Assembly: GCA_028707125.1 (NCBI GenBank)
Contig: JAQTUX010000002.1
Span: 446,046 to 510,045 of the forward strand
Source: Candidatus Omnitrophota bacterium
GTDB taxonomy: Bacteria > Omnitrophota > Gorgyraeia > Gygaellales > JAQTUX01
Length of the DNA stretch: 64,000 nucleotides
Direction: 5' to 3'
Shown here: piece by piece, positions 35,688 to 43,032 of the stretch
Position numbering within the stretch: the stretch's first letter is position 1
Layout of the letters: each line of letters opens with the position of its first letter
Translations under genes and position numbers: made by a program
Notes under the pieces: generated by a model
Databases searched by the model: none
Told to the model about the DNA's origin: nothing
What the model saw: the letters and a program-made list of their open reading frames with translations, nothing else

Positions 35688-35714
35688 AAAAAATCCCGGC
35701 AAAATTACCGGGAT
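35688..35714 (-). terminator. Intrinsic terminator between pilins 2 and 3
   Basis: Read on the minus strand, ATCCCGG and CCGGGAT form a 7-bp stem around an 8-nt loop, followed directly by a run of six U. It sits within the array, so transcripts past pilin 2 would be attenuated or processed here. Confidence 0.75.
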
Positions 35715-35722
35715 AAATCCTG

Positions 35723-35887
35723 TCAGGTATTCAGCGGCTCGGCGTTGATCTGATTCTCCAATGCCTTCAGATTCGCCTGCACAGCCCGCTGCACATAAAC
35801 GCGCATAGCCACAAACGCGCTGACCACAATAATTATTAAGACAGCATACTCAAGTGAGGCCTGACCCCTATGCCATCTATTTACCAT
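35723..35887 (-). CDS. Class III pilin 2
   Basis: 54 aa. The start at 35887 is chosen for a GGAGG element 5-6 nt upstream; a longer in-frame ORF reaches back into pilin 1 without support. Leader MVNRWHRG, then QASLEYAVLIIIVVSAFVAMRVYVQRAVQ with Glu +5 and Tyr +6. It is little more than the helix and is the smallest subunit in the array, consistent with a Flp-type pilin. Confidence 0.75.
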   Translation of the reverse strand: MVNRWHRGQASLEYAVLIIIVVSAFVAMRVYVQRAVQANLKALENQINAEPLNT

Positions 35888-35889
35888 CG

Positions 35890-36105
35890 CTACCTCCGGA
35901 TTGACTCTGCTATGCCGCTGAAAAAACCTCTCAATCCAAACGCGCTTTCGCTTTTCAAGTAAGCCGCGAACATCACAAAGGTCACCACCGCGAAGGCACA
36001 AAAGATCAAAAAATATTCTACTGTTGCTTGGCCTTTTTTAATTCTTAAGCACTTTGTAAAAGTTTTGTTTAAGTGCCTAATAAAAAAACCGAAAGTTTCT
36101 TTCAT
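35890..36105 (-). CDS. Class III pilin-like protein 1, first gene after riboswitch
   Basis: 71 aa from ATG 36105; the adjacent ATG 36108 is also possible, but the AAAGGA element is better spaced for 36105. A leader of about 25 residues ends IKKG, followed by QATVEYFLIFCAFAVVTFVMFAAYL with Glu +5 and Tyr +6. The first codons fall inside a hairpin with a U-run (36082-36118), so expression is directly tied to the leader RNA structure. Confidence 0.75.
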   Translation of the reverse strand: MKETFGFFIRHLNKTFTKCLRIKKGQATVEYFLIFCAFAVVTFVMFAAYLKSESAFGLRGFFSGIAESIRR

Positions 36106-36125
36106 CATTTCCTTTCGGCTTTCGG
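36082..36125 (-). terminator. Terminator-like hairpin overlapping start of pilin 1 (riboswitch expression platform)
   Basis: Minus-strand CTTTCGG (36089-36095), followed by seven U (36082-36088), can pair with either of two upstream CCGAAAG copies (36112-36118 or 36119-36125). The distal copy shares its CCG with the 3' strand of riboswitch helix P1. The hairpin loop holds the start codons and the stem includes part of the ribosome-binding site, so both termination and translation could be controlled. Confidence 0.65.
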
Positions 36126-36215
36126 TAGCCCGGCCTACCTTGATAACAATGTTGTCAAGGTACCGTGGCTTTGCGCATCCCGGCTTACGCCGGGAATTGC
36201 CCTTTTCGCTGCCGT
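36119..36215 (-). promoter_or_regulatory. c-di-GMP-I (GEMM) riboswitch upstream of the pilin array
   Basis: Read on the minus strand the RNA has the GEMM-I landmarks in order. First is AGGGCAA, then a hairpin CCCGGC-GUAA-GCCGGG with a GNRA tetraloop. Then GCGCAAAGCCACGG, a second hairpin (UACCUUGA / UCAAGGUA) and GGCCGGGCUACCG. CGGCAGC at the 5' end and GCUACCG at the 3' end form P1 with a single mismatch. The guanine that contacts ligand in c-di-GMP-specific members is G here, where cGAMP-type members have A. The aptamer starts within about 10 nt of the predicted transcription start. Confidence 0.9.
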
Positions 36216-36230
36216 TCTACTTGCACTTAA

Positions 36231-36259
36231 AATATACCATATATACTACTATATGTCAA
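36231..36259 (-). promoter_or_regulatory. Sigma70-type promoter of the pilin/tad/giant operon
   Basis: TTGACA (36254-36259), a 17-bp spacer and TATATT (36231-36236) on the minus strand; the start would be near 36224. No other strong promoter is apparent further down the operon, so this may drive more than 36 kb. Confidence 0.85.
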
Positions 36260-36292
36260 GCGCAAAACTGCCTGAAATTGAAAGCGGTTACA

Positions 36293-37891
36293 TTATTGTG
36301 AGAACCAGAAACGGCGGCCGGTTTTATCAACGCTATTTAGTTCGTTGGCGCGCTTAGAAAGATAGGCAATATCGTTGGTATGGCCTTGCGGCTGGAATTT
36401 GATGAGGTTGTATTTATCCTGTTGGATCGATCTGCCGCGTAGTTTGAAAACCCGCTCCGTTATATCGTTTAAGGCAATCTTATCATAACCTATTGGCAAT
36501 AAATGTGTTGCGCAATACTTTATCAGGCCCCAGCGCCAGGCCTTAAGCACGCTCTCAAAGGATAGCGCCTCAGGTATGTATCCCCTCTCCCCCTGCTTGC
36601 GCGTTTCCTCCGTCGAGAAAACATTCTTCAGGCCGAATGAGAAAAACTCGATCCTCTTGTTGAAATCATCCAGAGCATCCTTGAAATCAGGCCATTTGTT
36701 TAAATACGCCCGGGCAACGTCCTCTTTGCTTAACGACTCTTTATCCATATCTGTCAGCAACACAAGATAATACCTGTCCCGCGAGGCCTTCTTAATGAAA
36801 ATGGCCCTTAACGTAACTAATTGATTTAGCTTATGTTGCGTGAATTGAGCCGTCCCTTCCGACAATACGATCTCCTCAAGATCGGGTCCTGGCCGGAAAA
36901 AAGACCCTTCTTTTTTATCCTCTAAGGCGATTTCGGAGGCGTATTGCCCTTCAGGCAGCCCTATTATAAAGTCGGTTTTAAGGCGCGGTATCTCGCAGGC
37001 GCTGCTTATCTCCTCTCTGCCAGAGGTGAAGAACGATATGTTTTTAACGTAGAGATGCGAGGGGAACTTACAGCAGCCGATGAAATCAAGCAGGCCTTGC
37101 GGCATCTTGCTCGCTAAGGGGGCGATAAAGATAACAAACGGCTCTGTCTTGTTTATGAAGGTATTTTTTATATAAATCTCTGTATTGTAATATGTTGCGT
37201 AAAAATCTGACGGGATATTACCATAAGGCCAGATCGTCCTCGCGCTTGCGTCAATATATATTGAAGAGTCGTCTGATAACACAAATTTCAAATACTGCAC
37301 CTCTCGGATACGCGGCATAAGCTCTTTGTATAACCTGAAATTGATTGCTGTATTATATTGCAATTGTTCAAGATAAGATACCAACCCCCCATAATCTATG
37401 CCGGCTCCTGTAAGGCGCTCAAACGTCTCTTTTATATAACTATTTGATTCGTAATCGTTTACGTCACCAAATAGGGAGATGTACAATAAAGTTTCCACGA
37501 GCGCCCTGATGTTTCCAGGGGCATTTTCGGCAGTGGTTTCTTGCAATAAATTCGTTATATAATCAACCCCTCCCAAAGTGTTTTCAATTGCCTTGAGCAA
37601 ATATAGGCCCATATTCAATTCGCCTTCTTGAGGGAGTTTTGGGGGCTCCGGTTTTATCTCTGGCCTTATCTCAGGAAGGGGCGGCACAGGCGCCCCCTTC
37701 CTGCGCCTGCCAACAGGGCTGCTTAGATTTAATTGTTTGATTATATTATTTACTGTGGACTTTGATATTGTCTTATTGAATCTCTGAGAAAGCGTAGCGG
37801 ATATTTTCCTCGCGCTCAGGCCGGGGTTTTGCTTCTTAAGATCAGAAATGCTCTGTTTGAGCTCTTCAGTTACTTTGTAGATAACGCCCAT
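36293..37891 (-). CDS. HTH protein with transposase-derived domain, probable autoregulator
   Basis: 532 aa. Residues about 10-50 form a helix-turn-helix of the transposase/Hin type (NPGLSARKISATLSQRF, ISKSTVNNIIKQL). A Pro-rich linker (PPLPEIRPEIKPEPPKLP) and a large domain resembling IS4/IS1634-type transposases follow: an SDDSSIYID strand, LVLLTDMDKESLS and an AYLNKWPDFKDALDDF helix that recalls the Y-x2-R-x3-E signature with the Glu replaced. No terminal inverted repeats flank the gene. Three 10-bp repeats surround its promoter. A domesticated transposase acting as a DNA-binding regulator fits better than an active element. Its place between the two tad units suggests it regulates them; this is inference. 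Confidence 0.6.
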   Translation of the reverse strand: MGVIYKVTEELKQSISDLKKQNPGLSARKISATLSQRFNKTISKSTVNNIIKQLNLSSPVGRRRKGAPVPPLPEIRPEIKPEPPKLPQEGELNMGLYLLKAIENTLGGVDYITNLLQETTAENAPGNIRALVETLLYISLFGDVNDYESNSYIKETFERLTGAGIDYGGLVSYLEQLQYNTAINFRLYKELMPRIREVQYLKFVLSDDSSIYIDASARTIWPYGNIPSDFYATYYNTEIYIKNTFINKTEPFVIFIAPLASKMPQGLLDFIGCCKFPSHLYVKNISFFTSGREEISSACEIPRLKTDFIIGLPEGQYASEIALEDKKEGSFFRPGPDLEEIVLSEGTAQFTQHKLNQLVTLRAIFIKKASRDRYYLVLLTDMDKESLSKEDVARAYLNKWPDFKDALDDFNKRIEFFSFGLKNVFSTEETRKQGERGYIPEALSFESVLKAWRWGLIKYCATHLLPIGYDKIALNDITERVFKLRGRSIQQDKYNLIKFQPQGHTNDIAYLSKRANELNSVDKTGRRFWFSQ

Positions 37892-37907
37892 TTAGTCAGC
37901 TCAAAAA

Positions 37908-37939
37908 TGTCCAATCTAATCTTTAAGTCAGATTGGACA
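37908..37939. promoter_or_regulatory. Inverted operator pair TGTCCAATCT / AGATTGGACA
   Basis: Perfect 10-bp inverted repeats (37908-37917 and 37930-37939) separated by 12 bp, between the transcription start and start codon of the transposase-derived regulator. Confidence 0.75.
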
Positions 37940-37956
37940 TTTATGCCTCCACATCA

Positions 37957-37985
37957 AGTATAATACAAGAGTTAACTAAAGTCAA
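37957..37985 (-). promoter_or_regulatory. Promoter of the transposase-derived regulator
   Basis: Minus-strand TTGACT (37980-37985), a 17-bp spacer and TATACT (37957-37962), lying between operator copies. Confidence 0.75.
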
Positions 37986-37991
37986 GTTAAT

Positions 37992-38003
37992 TCAGATTGG
38001 ACA
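37992..38003. promoter_or_regulatory. Third operator copy TCAGATTGGACA
   Basis: Identical over 12 bp to 37928-37939 and in the same orientation, 6-8 bp upstream of the -35 box. Operators on both sides of a promoter suggest looping repression. Confidence 0.7.
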
Positions 38004-38016
38004 ATTATAGGAGAGT

Positions 38017-38358
38017 TTACTGAAAGGTAATGACATCCCCTGTTTCAGTGCGGGTCTGGCGAGCAGTTCCGGAAGGAAGTTCTATGCAGTAATAAGCCCC
38101 AAGATAAATGCCAGAAAGGCGCCAGGGCTGGAGATCATGCAAAACCTTGATAACCCTGCCCTGCCTTGTGGTAAAGACAGCGTCAATGCTGAATTTCATA
38201 AAAAAGGTGTGAATGGAGGTGCAGGCGGCTATGACCAGGCCCTCTCCCTGATGAAGGGACGTCTTTCCCAAAAGCCCCTTCATGCGCGAAACCAGGGTAT
38301 CGGCTAAGGCGGCGTTTTCTGCCAGAACCGTGCCCTTACCCTGGTTGATTATTTTCAT
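38017..38358 (-). CDS. DUF192 family protein
   Basis: 113 aa. It has the DUF192 hallmarks: an N-terminal strand, SRMKGLLGKTSL, the core GLVIAACTSIHTFFMKFSIDAVF and a PWRLSGIYLGAYYCIELPSG segment. It lacks a signal peptide, although many family members are exported. The function of the family is unsettled. It overlaps the last base of the cpaEF stop codon and is the last gene of the cpaB-cpaC-cpaEF unit. Confidence 0.85.
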   Translation of the reverse strand: MKIINQGKGTVLAENAALADTLVSRMKGLLGKTSLHQGEGLVIAACTSIHTFFMKFSIDAVFTTRQGRVIKVLHDLQPWRLSGIYLGAYYCIELPSGTARQTRTETGDVITFQ

Positions 38359-40517
38359 TACTGCTTGAAGAGGTTATCAGGGACTTCAACACCGTGGGAC
38401 TTTATTTCCTCTATAAATGAAGGGATATATCCTGTGGGGATGTAGGTGCCGGTGATCCTTCCGTCCTTATCAAGCCCTGTCTGCTTGAATGTAAAAATGT
38501 CCGCCATATCAATATGCACGTCGTCCTTCATGCCGGTGATCTCGGTGATCTGCATGATCTTCCGGGAGCCGTCAGAAAGCCGCGCCGTATGCACGATTAT
38601 ATCAACTGCCGAGGCGATCATTTCGCGTATGGCGCGGATAGGCAGTTCTGCCCCGGACATCAGTATCATTGAATCAAGCCGGGAAAGGACATCGTGAGTG
38701 GAATTGGCGTGTATGGTGGTAAGCGAACCGTCGTGGCCTGTGTTCATTGCCTGAAGCATATCCAGGGATTCCGGGCCGCGGCATTCGCCTATTATTACCC
38801 TATCAGGCCTCATTCTCAGGGTATTCCTGAAAAGCTCCCGTATGCTGATGCCGCCCTTGCCTTCTATATTGGGCGGCCTTGACTCAAGCCGCCCCCAATG
38901 CTCCTGGCGAAGCTTCAACTCTGCCGCGTCTTCAATGGTTATGATCCTCTCATTCTCCGGTATAAACTCGGAGAGCACATTCAAAACCGTGGTCTTGCCT
39001 GAGCCGGTTCCGCCGGACACTATCAGATTCTTACGCACGATCACGCATATCTTTAAGAAATCCTTCATCTGTTCGCTTAAGGTGCCGAACCTCAGCAGAT
39101 CATTGATATTGAACCTCTCTACGCCGAATTTCCTTATGGTAAGCATTGGCCCGGTAAGGGAAAGCGGCGGGATGATCGCGTTCACGCGGGAGCCGTCAGG
39201 AAGGCGCGCGTCCACCATGGGAGTGGACTCGTCAATATGCCTGCCGAGAGGGGCGATTATCCTCTCAATGATCTGCCGGACCTGATCGTCCGAAAGAAAC
39301 CTCTTGCTGGTCAATTCTATCCTGCCGCGCCTTTCTATATAGATCTGGTCCTTATTATTGACCATTATGTCGGTTATGTCTGGATCGCTGATAAGGTCTT
39401 CCAGCGGCCCTAACCCCAGCGCTTCATCCGTGATCTCTTTTATAAGCCGCTTTCTAACCTCAAAACTGGAGAGGAATGCTCCGGTCTCGGCAGCCAGGGC
39501 GTTTGACACGGCCTTCTCGGTCTTCTCCTTTATCTGGCTCACCTTATTCGGATCGATCGTATTCAGATCAAGCCGTTTCAGATCCAATTCTTCTATGATA
39601 CGCTGGTGCACCCTTTTCTTAAGGATGATGACTTCGTCCCTCTCGGACTCTACTCTTTCCGCCAGGCGCAGCGGCTCAGCCAACCCCAGGCGCCGCCAGA
39701 AATCTCCTTCCTTGGCCAAAACAGATTCTCTTGCCCTCTCCAGCGCCACCTCCTGGTGTTCAATGTACAGGTCCGCCTTCTCAACAAGGACCTTGCCCAG
39801 GCCCTTGATCACATTGCTTACCTTTGAGCGCGGGGCGTCAATTACGATGGGGACCCTTCTGTTCACGGAATAACCCACTGCCTTGCCTTCCGAGGGGATC
39901 TTGGCCAGTATCTCACAGGGAAGCGCTGCCCTTACCTCCTGCCAGGTAACACCCCCCACGCTCTCTGAACGGTTGAGGAGAAGCTTTACCATTTTCAGGG
40001 GGAAGTGCAGCGATTGCAGAACATCCAATGACCACTTGGTCTGATACACGGAAAGTATGTCGGGGGTAACCACCAGGAGGACAAGGTTTGACTGATTAAA
40101 GGCATAAAACAGCATCTCAGAAAAACCCTTACCCACATCCATAATAACGTAGTCATATTCCTTATTGAGCATCGCGAAGACGTCGCTTATGTATTTTTCC
40201 TCAAGGTGCACGCTCTGGCGGGGGCGGGAGACCGCGGCAAGGAAATCAATTTTCAGATCGGGGAGTTTCAGCATAAACTCCCTTATAGACGCCACCGGCG
40301 GCTGTTTCTTAAGGCCGACTATCGCGTCAAGAAAGTTATACGACGGGCTTATGTTAAGCATGCGCGCCATATCTCCCGGCGCCTGAGTATCCAGGTCAAG
40401 CAGGGCGACCTTCTTGCCCTGGTCTTTTGCTATGCTTACGGCAAGATTGGCGGCGATAAGGGTTTTCCCTACCCCACCCTTAGTGGAGAAAATCGCGATT
40501 GTCTTAGCGGAAGGCAT
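38358..40517 (-). CDS. cpaF: CpaE/TadZ-CpaF/TadA fusion ATPase
   Basis: 719 aa. Residues 1-240 are a MinD/ParA-like ATPase with an intact Walker A (STKGGVGKT, residues 11-19) and LLDLDTQAPGD, corresponding to CpaE/TadZ without its usual N-terminal receiver-like domain. A charged linker leads to a full CpaF/TadA secretion ATPase (about 330-700) with Walker A GGTGSGKTT near 500, an Asp box (TIEDAAEL), MRPDRVIIGECRG and the His box (GSLTTIHAN). CpaF powers pilus extension and retraction; CpaE positions the machine. They are normally separate proteins, so a single chain fixes their stoichiometry. A 9-nt gap separates it from cpaC. Confidence 0.9.
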   Translation of the reverse strand: MPSAKTIAIFSTKGGVGKTLIAANLAVSIAKDQGKKVALLDLDTQAPGDMARMLNISPSYNFLDAIVGLKKQPPVASIREFMLKLPDLKIDFLAAVSRPRQSVHLEEKYISDVFAMLNKEYDYVIMDVGKGFSEMLFYAFNQSNLVLLVVTPDILSVYQTKWSLDVLQSLHFPLKMVKLLLNRSESVGGVTWQEVRAALPCEILAKIPSEGKAVGYSVNRRVPIVIDAPRSKVSNVIKGLGKVLVEKADLYIEHQEVALERARESVLAKEGDFWRRLGLAEPLRLAERVESERDEVIILKKRVHQRIIEELDLKRLDLNTIDPNKVSQIKEKTEKAVSNALAAETGAFLSSFEVRKRLIKEITDEALGLGPLEDLISDPDITDIMVNNKDQIYIERRGRIELTSKRFLSDDQVRQIIERIIAPLGRHIDESTPMVDARLPDGSRVNAIIPPLSLTGPMLTIRKFGVERFNINDLLRFGTLSEQMKDFLKICVIVRKNLIVSGGTGSGKTTVLNVLSEFIPENERIITIEDAAELKLRQEHWGRLESRPPNIEGKGGISIRELFRNTLRMRPDRVIIGECRGPESLDMLQAMNTGHDGSLTTIHANSTHDVLSRLDSMILMSGAELPIRAIREMIASAVDIIVHTARLSDGSRKIMQITEITGMKDDVHIDMADIFTFKQTGLDKDGRITGTYIPTGYIPSFIEEIKSHGVEVPDNLFKQ

Positions 40518-40526
40518 AGTTATTCT

Positions 40527-42137
40527 TCAGCGTCTTTTATAAACAATGGGGACGTCAACCCAGAGTTCTCCATCCTGGATCTGGGGCGGAAACGGAGGAT
40601 AGGGGGACTGCGCTTTGGCAACGGAGATCGAGGCGTCATCAATGATCTTGTAGCCGGATGACTCGGTTAATTTTATATCCCCGAGCCGGCCGTTACGCAG
40701 GATGCGAAGGCTTAATTTCACTACCCCTTCCCATCCCGCGTCGCGGGCAACCTTAGGATAATACACTGACCTGGATATCTTGGTCTGCACTGCCTTGACG
40801 TATTTGTACACATTTTCGTTGCCCAGAAAATATGAAGGAGAGACGATATCCGCCTCAAATGAGGCATCGCTCCTCTGCCGGGACATCCCCCCCTTGCGCA
40901 GGGAAAGATTGCCGATGTCCTCTTCCTTTATAACGTGAGGGGTAAGAGTGATCACCAGCTCCGTCTGGTTATTGGTAAAACTTTTTGACCTGAACAGAGC
41001 GCCTAAAACCGGCACATCTCCCAGGGCAGGCCACTTAGTCAAGGTATCGCTGTCTTTATTCTTAATTAAACCCGCCAGAAATACGGTCTGTCCGTCCTTA
41101 AGATATAGTTCGCTCTCCGCCTTGCGCGTGTCAAAGCCGGGTATGTTGATACCGCCTGCCGTTACTGAATTAGCGGTATTTATCTCGCTTACCTCCATTG
41201 TCAGCTGGGTAATGATCGCCTCGCTTTTTGTGTAAGTAGGCTTGATCTTCAAAGAGATACCTATATCCCTGTATTCCACATTAGTGGTAAAATTCTCTCC
41301 CAGCGTGCTGGTAGTGACAATGGGCACCTCTCCGCCGACAAGGAACTCCGCCTCTTTACCGCTTAAACATACGAGTTTTGGCCGGGAAAGCACCCTGCCC
41401 TTGCCGCGCTTGATATACATGTTCAATGCCGCGGTCACGTCTGTGCGGGTAAGGTAGCCGATCCTGAATGCCTCCGCCACCCTGTGGCTGAGCGGCTCTG
41501 TGGCTATGCCTTCAAAGGGGTTTTCCGTTACGGTTGTAAGCGGCTGGAGCGTCCAGCCGACGCCCAGATTATCGGCGTCGTCTATAGTCAACTCCAGGAT
41601 CTGGACGTCTATCTCAATAGAGGTCTTTGACTCCTCGGTAATAACCGTGTTTACTACATATTGTTTCAAATCGCCCAATACGTAGTCAAGCTTCTCTTTT
41701 TCCGCTTCATTCACTACCTGTCCGCTCAGAAATACCTTCCTCTCATCCTCGTTTATCTTTGTCTGAACTTCGGAAAAACCCGTATCCGCGAGGACCCGCT
41801 TGATCCGCGCGTTAACCTGGTCCAGATCCACGCTGAATACCTTCAGGCGGAAGGAGTGCTCGCCGAATTTATCCCAGTAAACAAAGGTGGTGGTGCCGTC
41901 CGCCTTAGCGTTCACTACTATATCTGTTTCAGTAACCTCGGCGACATCCGCCACAGCGGGATTACCGATCACCACCCGTGTCGGCTCTTGCGCTTCAAAA
42001 TGCCTGACCTCATTCACCATCAGCATTATCTCTTCAACGCCTTCTATCTCCCCTATATCAAACAATGCCGACGCGGGAGCGGGATGCGACAGTGCCAGTA
42101 AACCAACCAGGATAGGAACTAACAGCGCTTTTCTCAT
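40527..42137 (-). CDS. cpaC: CpaC/RcpA-like secretin with C-terminal TonB-like domain
   Basis: 536 aa. A signal peptide (1-24, ending APASA) is followed by a pilus-secretin N-domain (VRHFEAQEPTRVVIGNPAVADV), a BON-like region and a type II/III secretin domain (about 180-390: VPIVTTSTLGENF, VEYRDIGISLKIKPTY, ELVITLTPHV). It forms the outer-membrane pore for the Tad pilus. The last 80 or so residues (YYPKVARDAGWEGVVKLSL, LTESSGYKIIDDASI) are a TonB C-terminal-like domain, which is not part of ordinary CpaC. The start overlaps cpaB by ATGA behind GGAAAGGGAG. Confidence 0.88.
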   Translation of the reverse strand: MRKALLVPILVGLLALSHPAPASALFDIGEIEGVEEIMLMVNEVRHFEAQEPTRVVIGNPAVADVAEVTETDIVVNAKADGTTTFVYWDKFGEHSFRLKVFSVDLDQVNARIKRVLADTGFSEVQTKINEDERKVFLSGQVVNEAEKEKLDYVLGDLKQYVVNTVITEESKTSIEIDVQILELTIDDADNLGVGWTLQPLTTVTENPFEGIATEPLSHRVAEAFRIGYLTRTDVTAALNMYIKRGKGRVLSRPKLVCLSGKEAEFLVGGEVPIVTTSTLGENFTTNVEYRDIGISLKIKPTYTKSEAIITQLTMEVSEINTANSVTAGGINIPGFDTRKAESELYLKDGQTVFLAGLIKNKDSDTLTKWPALGDVPVLGALFRSKSFTNNQTELVITLTPHVIKEEDIGNLSLRKGGMSRQRSDASFEADIVSPSYFLGNENVYKYVKAVQTKISRSVYYPKVARDAGWEGVVKLSLRILRNGRLGDIKLTESSGYKIIDDASISVAKAQSPYPPFPPQIQDGELWVDVPIVYKRR

Positions 42138-43027
42138 TGCTCTCCCTTTCCGCCTGTCAGCGAAACGGTTTCCTTGCTAAGCCCTCTATATATCTCCACT
42201 TGCCTTGCCTGCGCCGGAGCCGTAGCTGCCTCCTGCGCCTTCTGGATCAACTCGGGATAGATATGCTGTAAGACCATATCCCAGCTTGCGGGCGGGGCCT
42301 TGGTAACCTTACTGTCCGCGGGCGAACGCAATGACAGCCGGATCTTTCCCTGTTCATGCACAAAAGAGATCAGCGTGGCCTCTTCGGGGCTGACCGCTAG
42401 CGTTATAGGCGGGTTTGCCTGGGCGCTTGAACTCTCGCCGCGGGAGGTCTGCCCCCCTACCGCTAAAATAAGTATATTCTGGAACATCGTCATTGTGGTA
42501 TTCTGGACGACCTGGTTGCCGTCAGGGCCGCGCATAGGTATGGGCACGTCTCCCAGCACATCTACATAGTCACCCGGCCGTATCATTCCGCCTACCGCGG
42601 CAATATTATCTATTATCAAAGTTATGGCGCGTTTTCCAGCCGGTGTCTTCATTGCCAGGGTAGTCTCATCTCCCGGCAGTTTGATCTTATTGCTCAGAAT
42701 ATGCTCGCCGCTGGATATATCCAGAGAGGCGATCTTGCCGATCGCGGCTCCCGTGTGGGTTAATGCCCTGGGCTGTATGGCTGACTTGGGAACCGATTCT
42801 ACCTTAACGTCCCTCTCTTCTAAAACCGTGCCGACGGAAATATCGCGCGCGGCAACAACGACATTAGAGTAATCTTCTTTCTGCGCCCGAGCCATACTCT
42901 TTAACCCCTCTTCTTTTTGCTTTATATAAGTATTAATAAGCAAAACGGCAAGCGCGCCCGCGATTATGGCTATGGCCAGAGGCATATGTTTCTTGATACC
43001 GGAAACGCCAAGGGAGGGGATCGGCAT
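42134..43027 (-). CDS. cpaB: CpaB/RcpC-like pilus assembly protein
   Basis: 297 aa. An N-terminal membrane anchor (HMPLAIAIIAGALAVLLIN) precedes an SAF domain (VVVAARDISVGTVLEERDV; ALTHTGAAIGKIASLDISSGEHIL) and an RcpC-type domain (MIRPGDYVDVLGDV, ANPPITLAVSPEEATLISFVHEQGKIRLSLRSP). CpaB helps assemble or stabilise the secretin. The gene starts 5 nt after the PpiC-like gene behind AAGGTGGAG and overlaps cpaC by 4 nt. Confidence 0.9.
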   Translation of the reverse strand: MPIPSLGVSGIKKHMPLAIAIIAGALAVLLINTYIKQKEEGLKSMARAQKEDYSNVVVAARDISVGTVLEERDVKVESVPKSAIQPRALTHTGAAIGKIASLDISSGEHILSNKIKLPGDETTLAMKTPAGKRAITLIIDNIAAVGGMIRPGDYVDVLGDVPIPMRGPDGNQVVQNTTMTMFQNILILAVGGQTSRGESSSAQANPPITLAVSPEEATLISFVHEQGKIRLSLRSPADSKVTKAPPASWDMVLQHIYPELIQKAQEAATAPAQARQVEIYRGLSKETVSLTGGKGEQ

Positions 43028-43032
43028 AAATA

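Noticed and set aside
35723-36001. Longer 92-codon version of pilin 2
   Set aside because: Its upstream part overlaps pilin 1 and has no ribosome-binding site, while ATG 35887 has GGAGG.
33519-36105. Repeated pilin 5' ends as a CRISPR-like array
   Set aside because: The repeats are protein-coding pilin starts with ribosome-binding sites, too few and too long for CRISPR.
36293-38003. The transposase-like gene as an intact insertion sequence
   Set aside because: The AGATTGGACA repeats occur only on the upstream side and flank a promoter; nothing similar lies after the stop codon, and no target-site duplication is visible.
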